Assembly (NCBI GenBank): GCA_964459445.1 | Contig: CAYWMP010000080.1 | Location: 1-25,197, forward strand | Reading direction: 5' to 3' | DNA: 25,197 nt | Origin: CAYWMP01 sp964459445 | GTDB lineage: Bacteria; Desulfobacterota; DSM-4660; Desulfatiglandales; HGW-15 | Shown: one piece after another, positions 16,475 to 23,866 of the stretch | How positions within the stretch are numbered: the first letter of the stretch is position 1 | Layout of the letters: every line of letters starts with the position of its first letter | The notes under the pieces: generated by a model | Database searches by the model: none | The model's input: only the letters and a program-made list of their open reading frames with translations | What the model was told of the DNA's origin: nothing | Position numbers and translations under genes: made by a program

Positions 16475-18033
16475 TTCAAATTGGACAACGATCTATTGAT
16501 GGCCTTCTCAAAATCCGGAATGCCAAAGGGCTTGATAAGGTAAGTGGTATTATGTGTCCGGGCGAATTCATCGAATTCATCTTCCAAAAATCCATTAACA
16601 AGAAAGATAGTTCTTTGGAGTATCTCCGGGAGATTTTGACCCAAGTATACATGGAAAGAATGCCCGTTTATGTCCTGCATGTCGAGGCTACAGATCATCA
16701 CATCGAAGATGCCTTCTTTAATCTTTTCTTGGGCTGTTGAAGTATCGGACGCGACATCAGGTTGATAACCCAGAACAGAGATCATGTTTTTCAAGAGATC
16801 CTGTTCATCGGCATTATTATCCAGAAGAAGAATCCTATTCGTCCTGTCTCTCGGCTTATCAGTGCTGATAGGTTTGGATTTTGTTGTTACGGAAGGCACG
16901 CTTTCAGCAATGGGAAGTTCGATCACAAAAGAGGCCCCGTGCCCTGGATCGCTTGCGACATAAATATTTCCTTTATGTTTTTGGATAATCTCATAACAGA
17001 CACTGAGGCCCAGCCCCGTGCCCTTGCCCTTTTCTTTGGTGGTAAAGAGGGGTTCGAATATTCTTTGGATGTTCTCTTTTGGAATTCCCGGACCGGTGTC
17101 TTCGAAAATCGATCGGATTAATTTGTCATCGAATTCGCTTCTAATGGTTATTGTTCTATCTTTTTCCTGATCTTTCATGGCGTGATGTGCATTGTTGATG
17201 AGGTTTAAAAATACCTGCTGGAGTTCGTGATAATCGGCAACGGTGAGAGGCAATCCGATATCAAGCTCTTTGATGACATCAACATTGTCTATCATCAAAT
17301 CGGCTCGCTTGAGGACTAATGTATTTTCAAGGATTTCGTTGATCTGAACAAGTTCCTTCTCAATACTTTTCTTCCTGGAAAAGGCCAGCAACTTGTCGAT
17401 AATCCGCTTGCAAAGCTGAGCGCCTTTGCTAATATCTCTCGCATATTCCCTGGATTGCTCCAGGGAGCAATCCGGCATGGAAAGAAGCTCCGAAAATCCT
17501 ATGACGATGCTTAGGGGGTTGTTAATTTCATGGACAATCCCAGCGATCAATTGTCCCATGGAAGAGAATTTCTCGGATTGTATTAACTGCGCCTTGACAA
17601 AGGCCAGCTCTTCTTCGGATGCCTTGATTTTTCTATGGCGTTCAACGCCCTTGCGAATTGTTTTACGGAAAGACTCCTTCTTAAAGGGTTTATCGAGATA
17701 ATCGTAGGCCCCCAGTTTAAGGGCGGCCCTGGCGGTCTCCAAGTCCGAATTGGCTGTCATCATGAGAACTTCGGTGGTCGGACTCAGTATTTTAATAGCC
17801 TTGAGTGTATCGATACCTGAGATTCCGGGCAAACGAATATCCAAAGAAACCACATCATAATCCCCACCCTGTTCAATCTTCTCAATGGCCTCTTCGCCGG
17901 TCTCCACGGCGGTCACATCGAACTCCGATTTCAACATGAGCAAGATCCCACGCCTAATGTTCTTGTCATCATCTACCACGAGCACAGCGGGTGGTGTTAG
18001 AGGTTCTTTATAAGCTTGGGAATTAAACGACAT
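16471..18033 (-). CDS. Receiver-histidine kinase-receiver hybrid protein
   Basis: This 520-aa cytoplasmic signalling protein has no membrane segment or obvious sensor domain. Order: receiver 1 (about 15-130; Asp65, Thr93, Lys115), coiled linker, HisKA with phosphorylated His168 in GIVHEINNP, HATPase with N-box around NLINNAHHA (277-285), DTGPGIP (312-318) and KGKGTGLGL (336-344), then receiver 2 (about 400-515). In receiver 2 the phosphoacceptor aspartate is replaced by Ser449 (CSLDMQD in place of the usual DLxMP), and the conserved Thr is Val479, though Lys501 remains. It is thus a probable pseudo-receiver. Input must come from receiver 1. It follows the secretin gene by 88 bp and overlaps the TPR gene, linking it to the pil operon. 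AAGGATAAGG lies before the ATG. Confidence 0.88.
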   Translation of the reverse strand: MSFNSQAYKEPLTPPAVLVVDDDKNIRRGILLMLKSEFDVTAVETGEEAIEKIEQGGDYDVVSLDIRLPGISGIDTLKAIKILSPTTEVLMMTANSDLETARAALKLGAYDYLDKPFKKESFRKTIRKGVERHRKIKASEEELAFVKAQLIQSEKFSSMGQLIAGIVHEINNPLSIVIGFSELLSMPDCSLEQSREYARDISKGAQLCKRIIDKLLAFSRKKSIEKELVQINEILENTLVLKRADLMIDNVDVIKELDIGLPLTVADYHELQQVFLNLINNAHHAMKDQEKDRTITIRSEFDDKLIRSIFEDTGPGIPKENIQRIFEPLFTTKEKGKGTGLGLSVCYEIIQKHKGNIYVASDPGHGASFVIELPIAESVPSVTTKSKPISTDKPRDRTNRILLLDNNADEQDLLKNMISVLGYQPDVASDTSTAQEKIKEGIFDVMICSLDMQDINGHSFHVYLGQNLPEILQRTIFLVNGFLEDEFDEFARTHNTTYLIKPFGIPDFEKAINRSLSNLK

Positions 18034-18121
18034 GGTCCCTTATCCTTCTATTTTTTCAAACAGTCGCTCTTTCCATGGACAAAGGCATTTTTCATTTCAA
18101 AATCTAATTACCTAGACTTCT

Positions 18122-20068
18122 TCAATGAACCGGAGAGAGAAAGTCCCATTGCCGACTATGCGTGGGACGAGGTTCTGTTTTAAAATCCTTATCGATTTTT
18201 TTGGTTTTCTCTATGTGTTCCATTTCAGCGGGTCTATGTTCTCCATCAAAGAGTGTCGGCGTAATGAGGACGATAAGTTCGGTTTTTCCAAGATTTTGAA
18301 CGTTCCGCCCGAAAAAGGGTCCAAGGCCCGGAATCGAACCGAAACATGGGAGACCCTCACGGGTCTTTGATTTTGTATCCCGGATCAGGCCTCCGATGAA
18401 AACCGTTTCTCCATCCCTGGCCATGAGCGAGGTCGAAACGATAGTGGAACTGACAACCGGTATGCCACCCTGGAGGCTGGCGGAATTGATTTCAGGCTTC
18501 ACCTCAAGCAATATGCTGCCGTCATCATTGACAAAGGGGGTAATGTCGAGGATCGTACCCGTATCGATGAACTCTATGGTCTCCGTGGCTACGCCGACGT
18601 TGGTCGTCGTGACCCTGTATCCTTGCTGTCCGCCCACCTGGACCTTGGCCGGTTTGCCATGAATGGCAAGGATCTTGGGGGTTGAGAGCGTATTGACATT
18701 GGTTTGGGTCTGAAGAAGATCTATGGCAGCCGTAAACTGTCTTGCCGTTCCCGCCGCAGCAATGATATTTCCAAAAAGGCCTGTACCCGTGGAGGGGATG
18801 GGAGATGGCGCCGGTTCCGAAGTGGGTATGGTTGCCGTACTAAAACCGCCGGTACCGAGGCGTACATCGCTAAGCAAGGCCTCCCAGTTGATACCGAAAG
18901 ACATATCATCGGTGAGCGTAACCTCCAGGATCTTGGCTTCGATGAGGACCTGTTTTGGTTTTTGATCCCAGTGCTGGAAGATCATTTCGATTTTTTTGAG
19001 ATTCTCCGGTGTGTCCTCCACGATAATGGTCTTGGATGCTTCATGGATTTGAATGGGTCTCAAACCTTTAATGCCGCCCAGGATTTCTTTGATCTTGTCC
19101 ATATCGGCATACTTGAACTTAAAAATTCGCATTTGAATCCGGTCGGCCTGGGGATCGATGGTTTCCTTAGGCTTATAAACGTAATAAAGCCCTCCTGTTT
19201 TCTTGAAACGAAAACCACCCGCCAGGGTGATGGCATCCAGAGCCTCATCCAAACTCACTTCGTATAGGTGCACCGAGACGCTGCCTGACACATCCTGCGC
19301 AGTTGCTATATTGATTTCGCGCTCCATGGCGAGGGCTGACAGGACTTCCTGGATATCGCTCTGATAAAAGTTCAACGTTAAGAGCCCTTGATCAGGCATC
19401 TCGCTCAAACCTTTGGGGATTTCCGGGGATGTGATTGCCGGCTCAAGGTTCTTTTCTTGTACGACCGTTTCAGTCTCAACCAAATCGGCTGATTGGGGTA
19501 ACTGGTTCTTTTCCTCCAAGGGTTCGAGAGCGACCTCGGCTTTCGGTTTGGATGGAACCTGGGGCTCAGGGGATTCATTGGCGGCATTTATAGGCGGCGC
19601 TTCTGAAGGGACTTTCCCTTTATATAATCTGATCACCAATCGGTAGGGTCTTCTAAGGTGATAAGAGTCCAGTTCTTTAAAATCTCTGGGGAGCCCTATC
19701 GTCACATCCAGATCCCTATCCTCCTTTTCCAGCCGAACCCAGGACCCCAATGACTCGTATTTGCGATAGGGTTTGAGTTTTGTTTGCACGTCCTTGATTC
19801 GAACATGGACGTTGTTGTCTTTGATGACGGGATCATCATGCTGAATTTTGCGGCTGAACTGGAGCACGATGGATGAAAAATCATCGTTGTGCCATCCCCG
19901 GATTTTTTTTAGCTTTGGCAGGGTGGCAGCGGATACACGGGTCGTAAGGATTCCGCCAATGATAACGCCTGCAACCAGAATCAATCCCAGAATGAGAATC
20001 GATTTCCTCCGGTTGGGCTTTTTTCGCAACCTTGGGGTAGCGGCATCACTAGGGAAACTGTTGTTCAT
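18122..20068 (-). CDS. pilQ: Type IV pilus/type II secretion secretin (PilQ/MshL-like)
   Basis: This outer-membrane secretin forms the gated ring through which a pilus or pseudopilus passes. The 648-aa protein has a basic N-terminus and a hydrophobic signal segment (about 24-48, ending VSAAT), an AMIN-like beta domain (about 52-150), an acidic/proline-rich linker, an STN/N0 domain (about 225-300, LTLNFYQSDIQEVLSALA), an N1-type domain, and the C-terminal secretin core. The core carries VPVVSSTIVSTSLMARDGET followed by the VFIGGLI and IPGLGPFFG motifs. Only one AMIN domain is present. The ATG overlaps the preceding stop as ATGA, showing translational coupling with the PilP-like gene. Whether the machine is a pilus, MSHA-like or a secretion system is not settled by this gene alone. 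Confidence 0.87.
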   Translation of the reverse strand: MNNSFPSDAATPRLRKKPNRRKSILILGLILVAGVIIGGILTTRVSAATLPKLKKIRGWHNDDFSSIVLQFSRKIQHDDPVIKDNNVHVRIKDVQTKLKPYRKYESLGSWVRLEKEDRDLDVTIGLPRDFKELDSYHLRRPYRLVIRLYKGKVPSEAPPINAANESPEPQVPSKPKAEVALEPLEEKNQLPQSADLVETETVVQEKNLEPAITSPEIPKGLSEMPDQGLLTLNFYQSDIQEVLSALAMEREINIATAQDVSGSVSVHLYEVSLDEALDAITLAGGFRFKKTGGLYYVYKPKETIDPQADRIQMRIFKFKYADMDKIKEILGGIKGLRPIQIHEASKTIIVEDTPENLKKIEMIFQHWDQKPKQVLIEAKILEVTLTDDMSFGINWEALLSDVRLGTGGFSTATIPTSEPAPSPIPSTGTGLFGNIIAAAGTARQFTAAIDLLQTQTNVNTLSTPKILAIHGKPAKVQVGGQQGYRVTTTNVGVATETIEFIDTGTILDITPFVNDDGSILLEVKPEINSASLQGGIPVVSSTIVSTSLMARDGETVFIGGLIRDTKSKTREGLPCFGSIPGLGPFFGRNVQNLGKTELIVLITPTLFDGEHRPAEMEHIEKTKKIDKDFKTEPRPTHSRQWDFLSPVH

Positions 20069-20589
20069 TTCAAGCTTTCCATGACCTGCAGGACGACTTC
20101 ATATTCACCTGAGTTCAGATGAACCTCTCGCTTCGCAATTTTGACTACCTGGTATTCACCGATCCAATCGCCTAGATGCACAAACTGATCATCAATTATG
20201 GCAATGGGGTTTTCCCCTCCAACAATGGTCCCTTTCAGCATGCCAGGCGGCGGGGGAGGTGGTTTCGGTTCTTCTGCTATGGGTTCTTCTACTACGGGTT
20301 CAGGTTCTTCTTTTGGTATTATGGGTTTCAATGGCTCAGCAAAGATATCCCTGATCCCAGCATTGAGATATTTATCAACGGAAGCCATTGACCTGGTTTT
20401 TTGCAGCATCTTAGATTCAACACGAGGAATGCTGAGTGACCCACCAACTTTTTGAGACGGGGGTATGTAAGGCGTTTGGGCCTTGGTTTTCCCATGGATC
20501 AAACGGAAGTACCCACTCAGCACAAGAACAAACGCGAGTCCTATCGTGACGTAAATTTTGATCTTCTCTTTTTTATTGCCGGAGTCCAT
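20065..20589 (-). CDS. PilP/GspC-like inner-membrane connector protein
   Basis: This 174-aa protein links the inner-membrane complex to the secretin. It has a short cytoplasmic start, one transmembrane helix (about 11-28, IYVTIGLAFVLVLSGYF), a periplasmic linker with acidic/proline-rich sequence and six consecutive prolines, and a C-terminal beta domain (LKGTIVGGENPIAIIDD, VHLGDWIGEYQV) resembling the PilP/GspC homology region. PilP proper is a lipoprotein; here there is no lipobox Cys, so topology is GspC-like. The ATG at 20589 is preferred to an upstream GTG at 20610, which lies in a dispersed repeat; neither has a good Shine-Dalgarno. It overlaps the secretin gene downstream. Confidence 0.78.
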   Translation of the reverse strand: MDSGNKKEKIKIYVTIGLAFVLVLSGYFRLIHGKTKAQTPYIPPSQKVGGSLSIPRVESKMLQKTRSMASVDKYLNAGIRDIFAEPLKPIIPKEEPEPVVEEPIAEEPKPPPPPPGMLKGTIVGGENPIAIIDDQFVHLGDWIGEYQVVKIAKREVHLNSGEYEVVLQVMESLK

Positions 20590-20603
20590 TAGAATTAAAA
20601 AAT

Positions 20604-20864
20604 GAGCCACAAAGGCACTAAGATTATTAATATAATTGATTAAATGCCATTTTTGATAAACGGTATATGTTGCATTTAGAGTTTTTCAGCTATTGATTTT
20701 TCTCATTTTCATAAAGTTTTATAATTCATTTCTCTTCCCTGGCCCAGACCTGATTGATTAAGACCGGAGTTCCATAGGTTCCGGTTTTCGCCTGCTGCAA
20801 TTACTCCATCCTATTCAATCGAGTCGCGCCAGGGCGGGCTTTGTGCCTTCGTGTCTTAGTGGCT
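20604..20864. repeat. Inverted AGCCAC...AAGGCAC repeats bounding an island in the pil operon
   Basis: The left arm (about 20605-20623) reads AGCCACAAAGGCACTAAG. The right arm (20838-20864), read on the other strand, is AGCCACTAAGACACGAAGGC followed by ACAAAG, the same motif with an extra internal 8 bases. The AT-rich interior has no credible gene. The island separates pilO from the pilP-like gene and ends 15 bp before the latter's ATG. Confidence 0.5.
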
Positions 20865-20873
20865 GAATTACAA

Positions 20874-21401
20874 CTACCGCTCAAGAACACTGGCCGTTAA
20901 ATTAACACGACACCCTTTGGCCCTGTCGGTTTTTGAGATGATCATTCTCCCCACCACGACCACACGGGGCAAGGTCTCGAGATCATGAACGAGCTGGTAG
21001 ATCTTCTCAAAAGGCCCTTTGAATACAAGGCTGATAGGGATTCTCTTGAAATGCCCCTCTTTCACGCTGGGCCTGGGTTGCACGCTATGCAACGCAAGTC
21101 CTTTCCCCTTAATCAAAAGGTCGAGCTGGTTTAAAAACGCGCCAAATTTGCCTGCTTCAGGGATCCGTTCGTTCAATGCCTTTAGTTCTGCTTGGGAGCC
21201 CTCCAGTATTGTCTTGGCCCGTTCCAAATTTGTTTCAGCAAGTTTCAGATCGTTTAGTCTTTTCTCAAGCACTTCATTTTTCTCGCGGTTTTTTCTCCGC
21301 TGATCCGCTGCCGAACTCACCACAAAGTAACCGCATAGAAACGAAACAAGGATTACAAAGGCGAGACAAATTCGATCCAGGTTTTTTAAGCTCAGACCCA
21401 C
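20874..21401 (-). CDS. pilO: Type IV pilus inner-membrane protein PilO
   Basis: This 175-aa bitopic protein is part of the PilMNOP alignment complex. It has an N-terminal transmembrane helix (about 12-31, CLAFVILVSFLCGYFVVSS), a coiled coil (about 35-80, REKNEVLEKRLNDLKLAETN) and a ferredoxin-like periplasmic domain with the typical PilO end, in which FKGPFEKIYQLVHDLETLPR and VVVGRM precede the final strands. The start is GTG, with GGGGAG ten bases upstream, six bases after the pilN stop. Length is slightly short for PilO but within range. Confidence 0.87.
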   Translation of the reverse strand: MGLSLKNLDRICLAFVILVSFLCGYFVVSSAADQRRKNREKNEVLEKRLNDLKLAETNLERAKTILEGSQAELKALNERIPEAGKFGAFLNQLDLLIKGKGLALHSVQPRPSVKEGHFKRIPISLVFKGPFEKIYQLVHDLETLPRVVVVGRMIISKTDRAKGCRVNLTASVLER

Positions 21402-21407
21402 AGAAGA

Positions 21408-21995
21408 TTAACTCCCCAAGATTTCAAAATCGATCTGGAATTGGATCCGCTTATCGCTCTGTCCACTGTTTTTACTGTCGTTCTTGGCTGACACCTCTTT
21501 GGCAAATTTCAGTTGAGGGTTTTCAAATAGGGATTCGGCGGAGAGGTCGTTAATGAGATTCCCCACCTCTTCATTATGAGTACAGTACCCTGACAGCCCT
21601 ATTTTGATGTTACCCCGATTCGTTTTTTCACTGGTTAATGAGAGCCGTGTCAGCCAGATATCGCCAGTCATCATGCCCGCCAGTCTATAGAGTATTTCAG
21701 AGTAAGCAGGATTCTTTGTGATGATTTCAAATGCTGCTTGTTGCTGGCTCAGTTTGTCCAATTCTGCTTTGATCCGTTGGATCCCTTCAATTTTTTTGTT
21801 CAAGTGTATTTCAACTTCTTTCAAAGTTGTTGAAATGCCTTTCTGGGCCAGGGCCACATTGTTTTGAAAAAAACGAAACCCAAAGATTAGACTCAATGAG
21901 AGGATCAAGCAACCCGCCCAGAACTTGACGTGTCGAAGCATATGTCGGCGTGAAAGGAGGTCATAGGGGACGAGGTTAATCTCTCTTAGAGCCAT
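21408..21995 (-). CDS. pilN: Type IV pilus assembly protein PilN
   Basis: This 195-aa protein starts with the PilN signature REINLVPYD, the short cytoplasmic peptide that binds PilM, followed by one transmembrane helix (about 26-44), a coiled coil (about 55-90) and a periplasmic ferredoxin-like domain (fimbrial assembly family). GAGGAAG lies just before the ATG, inside the end of pilM; the two genes overlap by 10 bases. Partner of PilM and PilO. Confidence 0.9.
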   Translation of the reverse strand: MALREINLVPYDLLSRRHMLRHVKFWAGCLILSLSLIFGFRFFQNNVALAQKGISTTLKEVEIHLNKKIEGIQRIKAELDKLSQQQAAFEIITKNPAYSEILYRLAGMMTGDIWLTRLSLTSEKTNRGNIKIGLSGYCTHNEEVGNLINDLSAESLFENPQLKFAKEVSAKNDSKNSGQSDKRIQFQIDFEILGS

Positions 21996-23092
21996 GGAAT
22001 CTTCCTCAAAGCCAGACCCAAAGCCAGAGCAAAGGGATACCCATCGCTCTGTTTAGTTTGAATGCCTGCATCAAATGAATCCAACTTCTTCATAGGATCG
22101 ACAAGCCTCGTTTGGAGGTTGAGTCGCTTTTCGATATAACGGTCGAAGTGCTGAACAATTATCCCTTGACCATAGATATATATCCCTTCAAAGACGGCAT
22201 TCTGTTCCTCGGATCTTAGGTAGCCAATCATCTTGTGGAACTCGTCTAACAATTCTTCGAGGTAGGGTGTTATTATTTGATAGATCAGCCGGGAAATGGC
22301 TTTGTTCTCGGCTTCATCGGCAACTTCTACATCATCATTCGTCTCTTCTCCGGTCTCATGGCGGAGTCCGTATTTTTCAAGAAGGATTTGCGCTTTGTTT
22401 TGACCCTCCGGAAGTTCCAAATTGGTTTGCAGTTTTTTTATAAGACCATTCATTCCCCATGAGATATTTCGCTCGGCGAGTATGCCGTCTTTTATCACAA
22501 CCGAGAGCAGACTCTGGGAATGTCCAATATGGCAAAGAATCACAGGATTGATGGATGTGTCATAGAAGAATTGATGCAGACGAATCAGCGACGAAACAAC
22601 AAAATCCACCGTTTCTAGAACCAGGCCGGCCTCTTTAAAAACATTGAGATAACGATTTACGATATCGGAGTGTGCGGCAATGACTGATGCCCTATACTGT
22701 GTGGTGCTCCCAGAATCCGTCGCAATAATCGACGGGTAGTCGATGATCGCTTCCCCCAGGGGGAAGGGAAGGTGTTGCTTTGATTCTTTGAGAATCGTTT
22801 CTTCTATTGAGTCGTTTTTGCCTAATTGAAATCGAATAGGGAAACTGGACGTATGTTGTGCCGGAAGGTGTGCAATGGCCCTTTTTCCGGTAAACCGCTT
22901 GTCTTTTGATAGGGCCTTCAGCGCCGATATGAGGGCAATGTTTCCGTCCAATTCCTCCTGGTCTTCCCCTTTGAGGACCATGCTCGCCATTCCGCCCGCA
23001 GCTATTCCCTGTCGCGTCTCCTGGAGTTGGGCTGCGTAGATATTTCCATCACTCATATCAATGGCTATGGGGTAGGTGAATTTGAGGTCCAT
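21986..23092 (-). CDS. pilM: Type IV pilus assembly protein PilM (actin-like ATPase)
   Basis: This 368-aa cytoplasmic actin-fold ATPase binds the PilN N-terminus and connects the assembly ATPases to the PilNOP complex. It shows the N-terminal phosphate-1-like IAIDMSDGNIYAAQL segment, the HLPAQ and KESKQHLPFPLGEAIIDY blocks typical of PilM, and a glycine-bearing IYIYGQG near the C-terminal nucleotide-binding region. It carries an acidic insertion around residues 248-262 (EETNDDVEVADEAENK). It is the first gene of the pil operon. No Shine-Dalgarno precedes the ATG; a TTGACAGGAT-type repeat ends 22 bp upstream. Confidence 0.87.
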   Translation of the reverse strand: MDLKFTYPIAIDMSDGNIYAAQLQETRQGIAAGGMASMVLKGEDQEELDGNIALISALKALSKDKRFTGKRAIAHLPAQHTSSFPIRFQLGKNDSIEETILKESKQHLPFPLGEAIIDYPSIIATDSGSTTQYRASVIAAHSDIVNRYLNVFKEAGLVLETVDFVVSSLIRLHQFFYDTSINPVILCHIGHSQSLLSVVIKDGILAERNISWGMNGLIKKLQTNLELPEGQNKAQILLEKYGLRHETGEETNDDVEVADEAENKAISRLIYQIITPYLEELLDEFHKMIGYLRSEEQNAVFEGIYIYGQGIIVQHFDRYIEKRLNLQTRLVDPMKKLDSFDAGIQTKQSDGYPFALALGLALRKIPWL

Positions 23093-23523
23093 TTTCTAAG
23101 TACAGGACATTTTTTTGACAGGATTAACAGGATATCCTGGATTTAAGGTGTCAAAACTCTGACAAAAATCGACAAACCTTCGCCAAAAGACATCAGAAGC
23201 CGATCTCCAATTCGCCATAGGGCTAACCGAAAAGAAAGTTATCTGCGAAACAGTCGAAACACATTGATTTAGTTGGCTTCAAGAGCTTGGATTCATGGCC
23301 AAGGGCAAGTCATTGAGGCTCAATCAGCCTGCTTTTATCCGGGCTTTATATTGTGCAAGGCTTATGCCATGGGAGGCTTGAATTAGATACCGGTCCCGGC
23401 GCTTTCGAAAGGGGGATTAAGCGAAAGGTAATGCTGGACACTTAAGGTTGGAATTATGACAAAAAAATAATTGTTTCGGGTTGCGAGTTGCTCATTGCGA
23501 GGTAAAAAACCTAAAAAGCAATA
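23093..23523. other. Gene-less intergenic stretch before the antitoxin
   Basis: Between pilM and the antitoxin promoter I find no credible gene. It holds a dispersed repeat at 23115-23142 and a heptamer-like run (TTGCGAG, TTGCTCA, TTGCGAG) at 23481-23501. Confidence 0.5.
23115..23142 (+). repeat. Single TTGACAGGAT-type dispersed repeat
   Basis: TTGACAGGATTAACAGGATA followed by TCCTGGAT is the best preserved copy in the window. It includes the 12-bp palindrome CAGGATATCCTG. It has no inverted partner nearby and lies 22 bp upstream of the pilM start codon, in the same orientation relative to the gene as the copies before the permease and HAD genes. Confidence 0.65.
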
Positions 23524-23552
23524 TTGACAAGCACTATCCATTTAGGTAATAT
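23524..23552 (+). promoter_or_regulatory. Strong sigma70-type promoter of the antitoxin gene
   Basis: TTGACA (23524-23529) and TAATAT (23547-23552) are separated by exactly 17 bp, with transcription expected to start near 23559, about 44 bases before the antitoxin ATG. It is the best sigma70-like promoter noticed in the window. Confidence 0.65.
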
Positions 23553-23553
23553 T

Positions 23554-23581
23554 CCCATATAAAATGTATAATTTATATGGG
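23554..23581. promoter_or_regulatory. Palindromic operator of the antitoxin operon
   Basis: CCCATATAA (23554-23562) is mirrored by TTATATGGG (23573-23581) around a 10-bp centre. It overlaps the predicted transcription start, where ribbon-helix-helix antitoxins usually bind to autorepress. Confidence 0.6.
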
Positions 23582-23602
23582 TAGACCGTATGGGGAGGGA
23601 AC

Positions 23603-23794
23603 ATGTCATTAGTAAAAAAGACCATAGAGCTTGATCAGGATGCAATCAACAGGATCAAAATAGCGTTAAATGCAAAAACCGAAAAGGAAGCTATAAACAT
23701 AGTCCTGAATCAATTTGACACGGATATCCGATTAGCTGAGATTACCTTTAAAGATACCGGCGCCTTTGATTTTGAAGCTGTATTTGAGGATTGA
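23603..23794 (+). CDS. VapB-like ribbon-helix-helix antitoxin
   Basis: This 63-aa protein matches short VapB-type antitoxins: an N-terminal beta strand (KKTIELDQDAINRI) and two helices (ALNAKTEKEAINIVLNQF) forming the DNA-binding ribbon-helix-helix, then an acidic C-terminal tail (GAFDFEAVFED) that in the family wraps the toxin. GGGGAGGGA lies just before the ATG. A strong promoter and palindromic operator lie upstream. The adjacent toxin is reduced to its first codons, so this is an orphan that may still repress its own promoter or act on a toxin elsewhere. Confidence 0.78.
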   Translation: MSLVKKTIELDQDAINRIKIALNAKTEKEAINIVLNQFDTDIRLAEITFKDTGAFDFEAVFED

Positions 23795-23796
23795 TT

Positions 23797-23850
23797 GTGC
23801 AGCAAAAAATTATTATCGATACGAACATATGGATTTTGATTTTGAGGGGC
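23797..23850 (+). pseudogene. VapC-like PIN toxin, N-terminal fragment
   Basis: Two bases after the antitoxin stop, a GTG opens VQQKIIIDTNIWILILRG, the first strand and first catalytic Asp (DTN) of a PIN-domain ribonuclease. After about codon 18 the similarity ends; the frame then runs antisense through the end of the neighbouring minus-strand gene and stops at 23911-23913. Other PIN catalytic residues are absent, so the toxin is inactive. The breakpoint is near 23850, close to GGGGCCCT. Confidence 0.72.
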
Positions 23851-23866
23851 CCTAGAAACGGATTGG

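Noticed and set aside
18704..19267. A 187-codon plus-strand frame opposite the secretin gene
   Set aside because: It is an antisense shadow of a secretin with clear domains; the product has no motif.
20590..20610. GTG at 20610 as the start of the PilP-like protein
   Set aside because: It lies within the repeat arm and adds residues before a normal short cytoplasmic N-terminus; the ATG at 20589 is more plausible.
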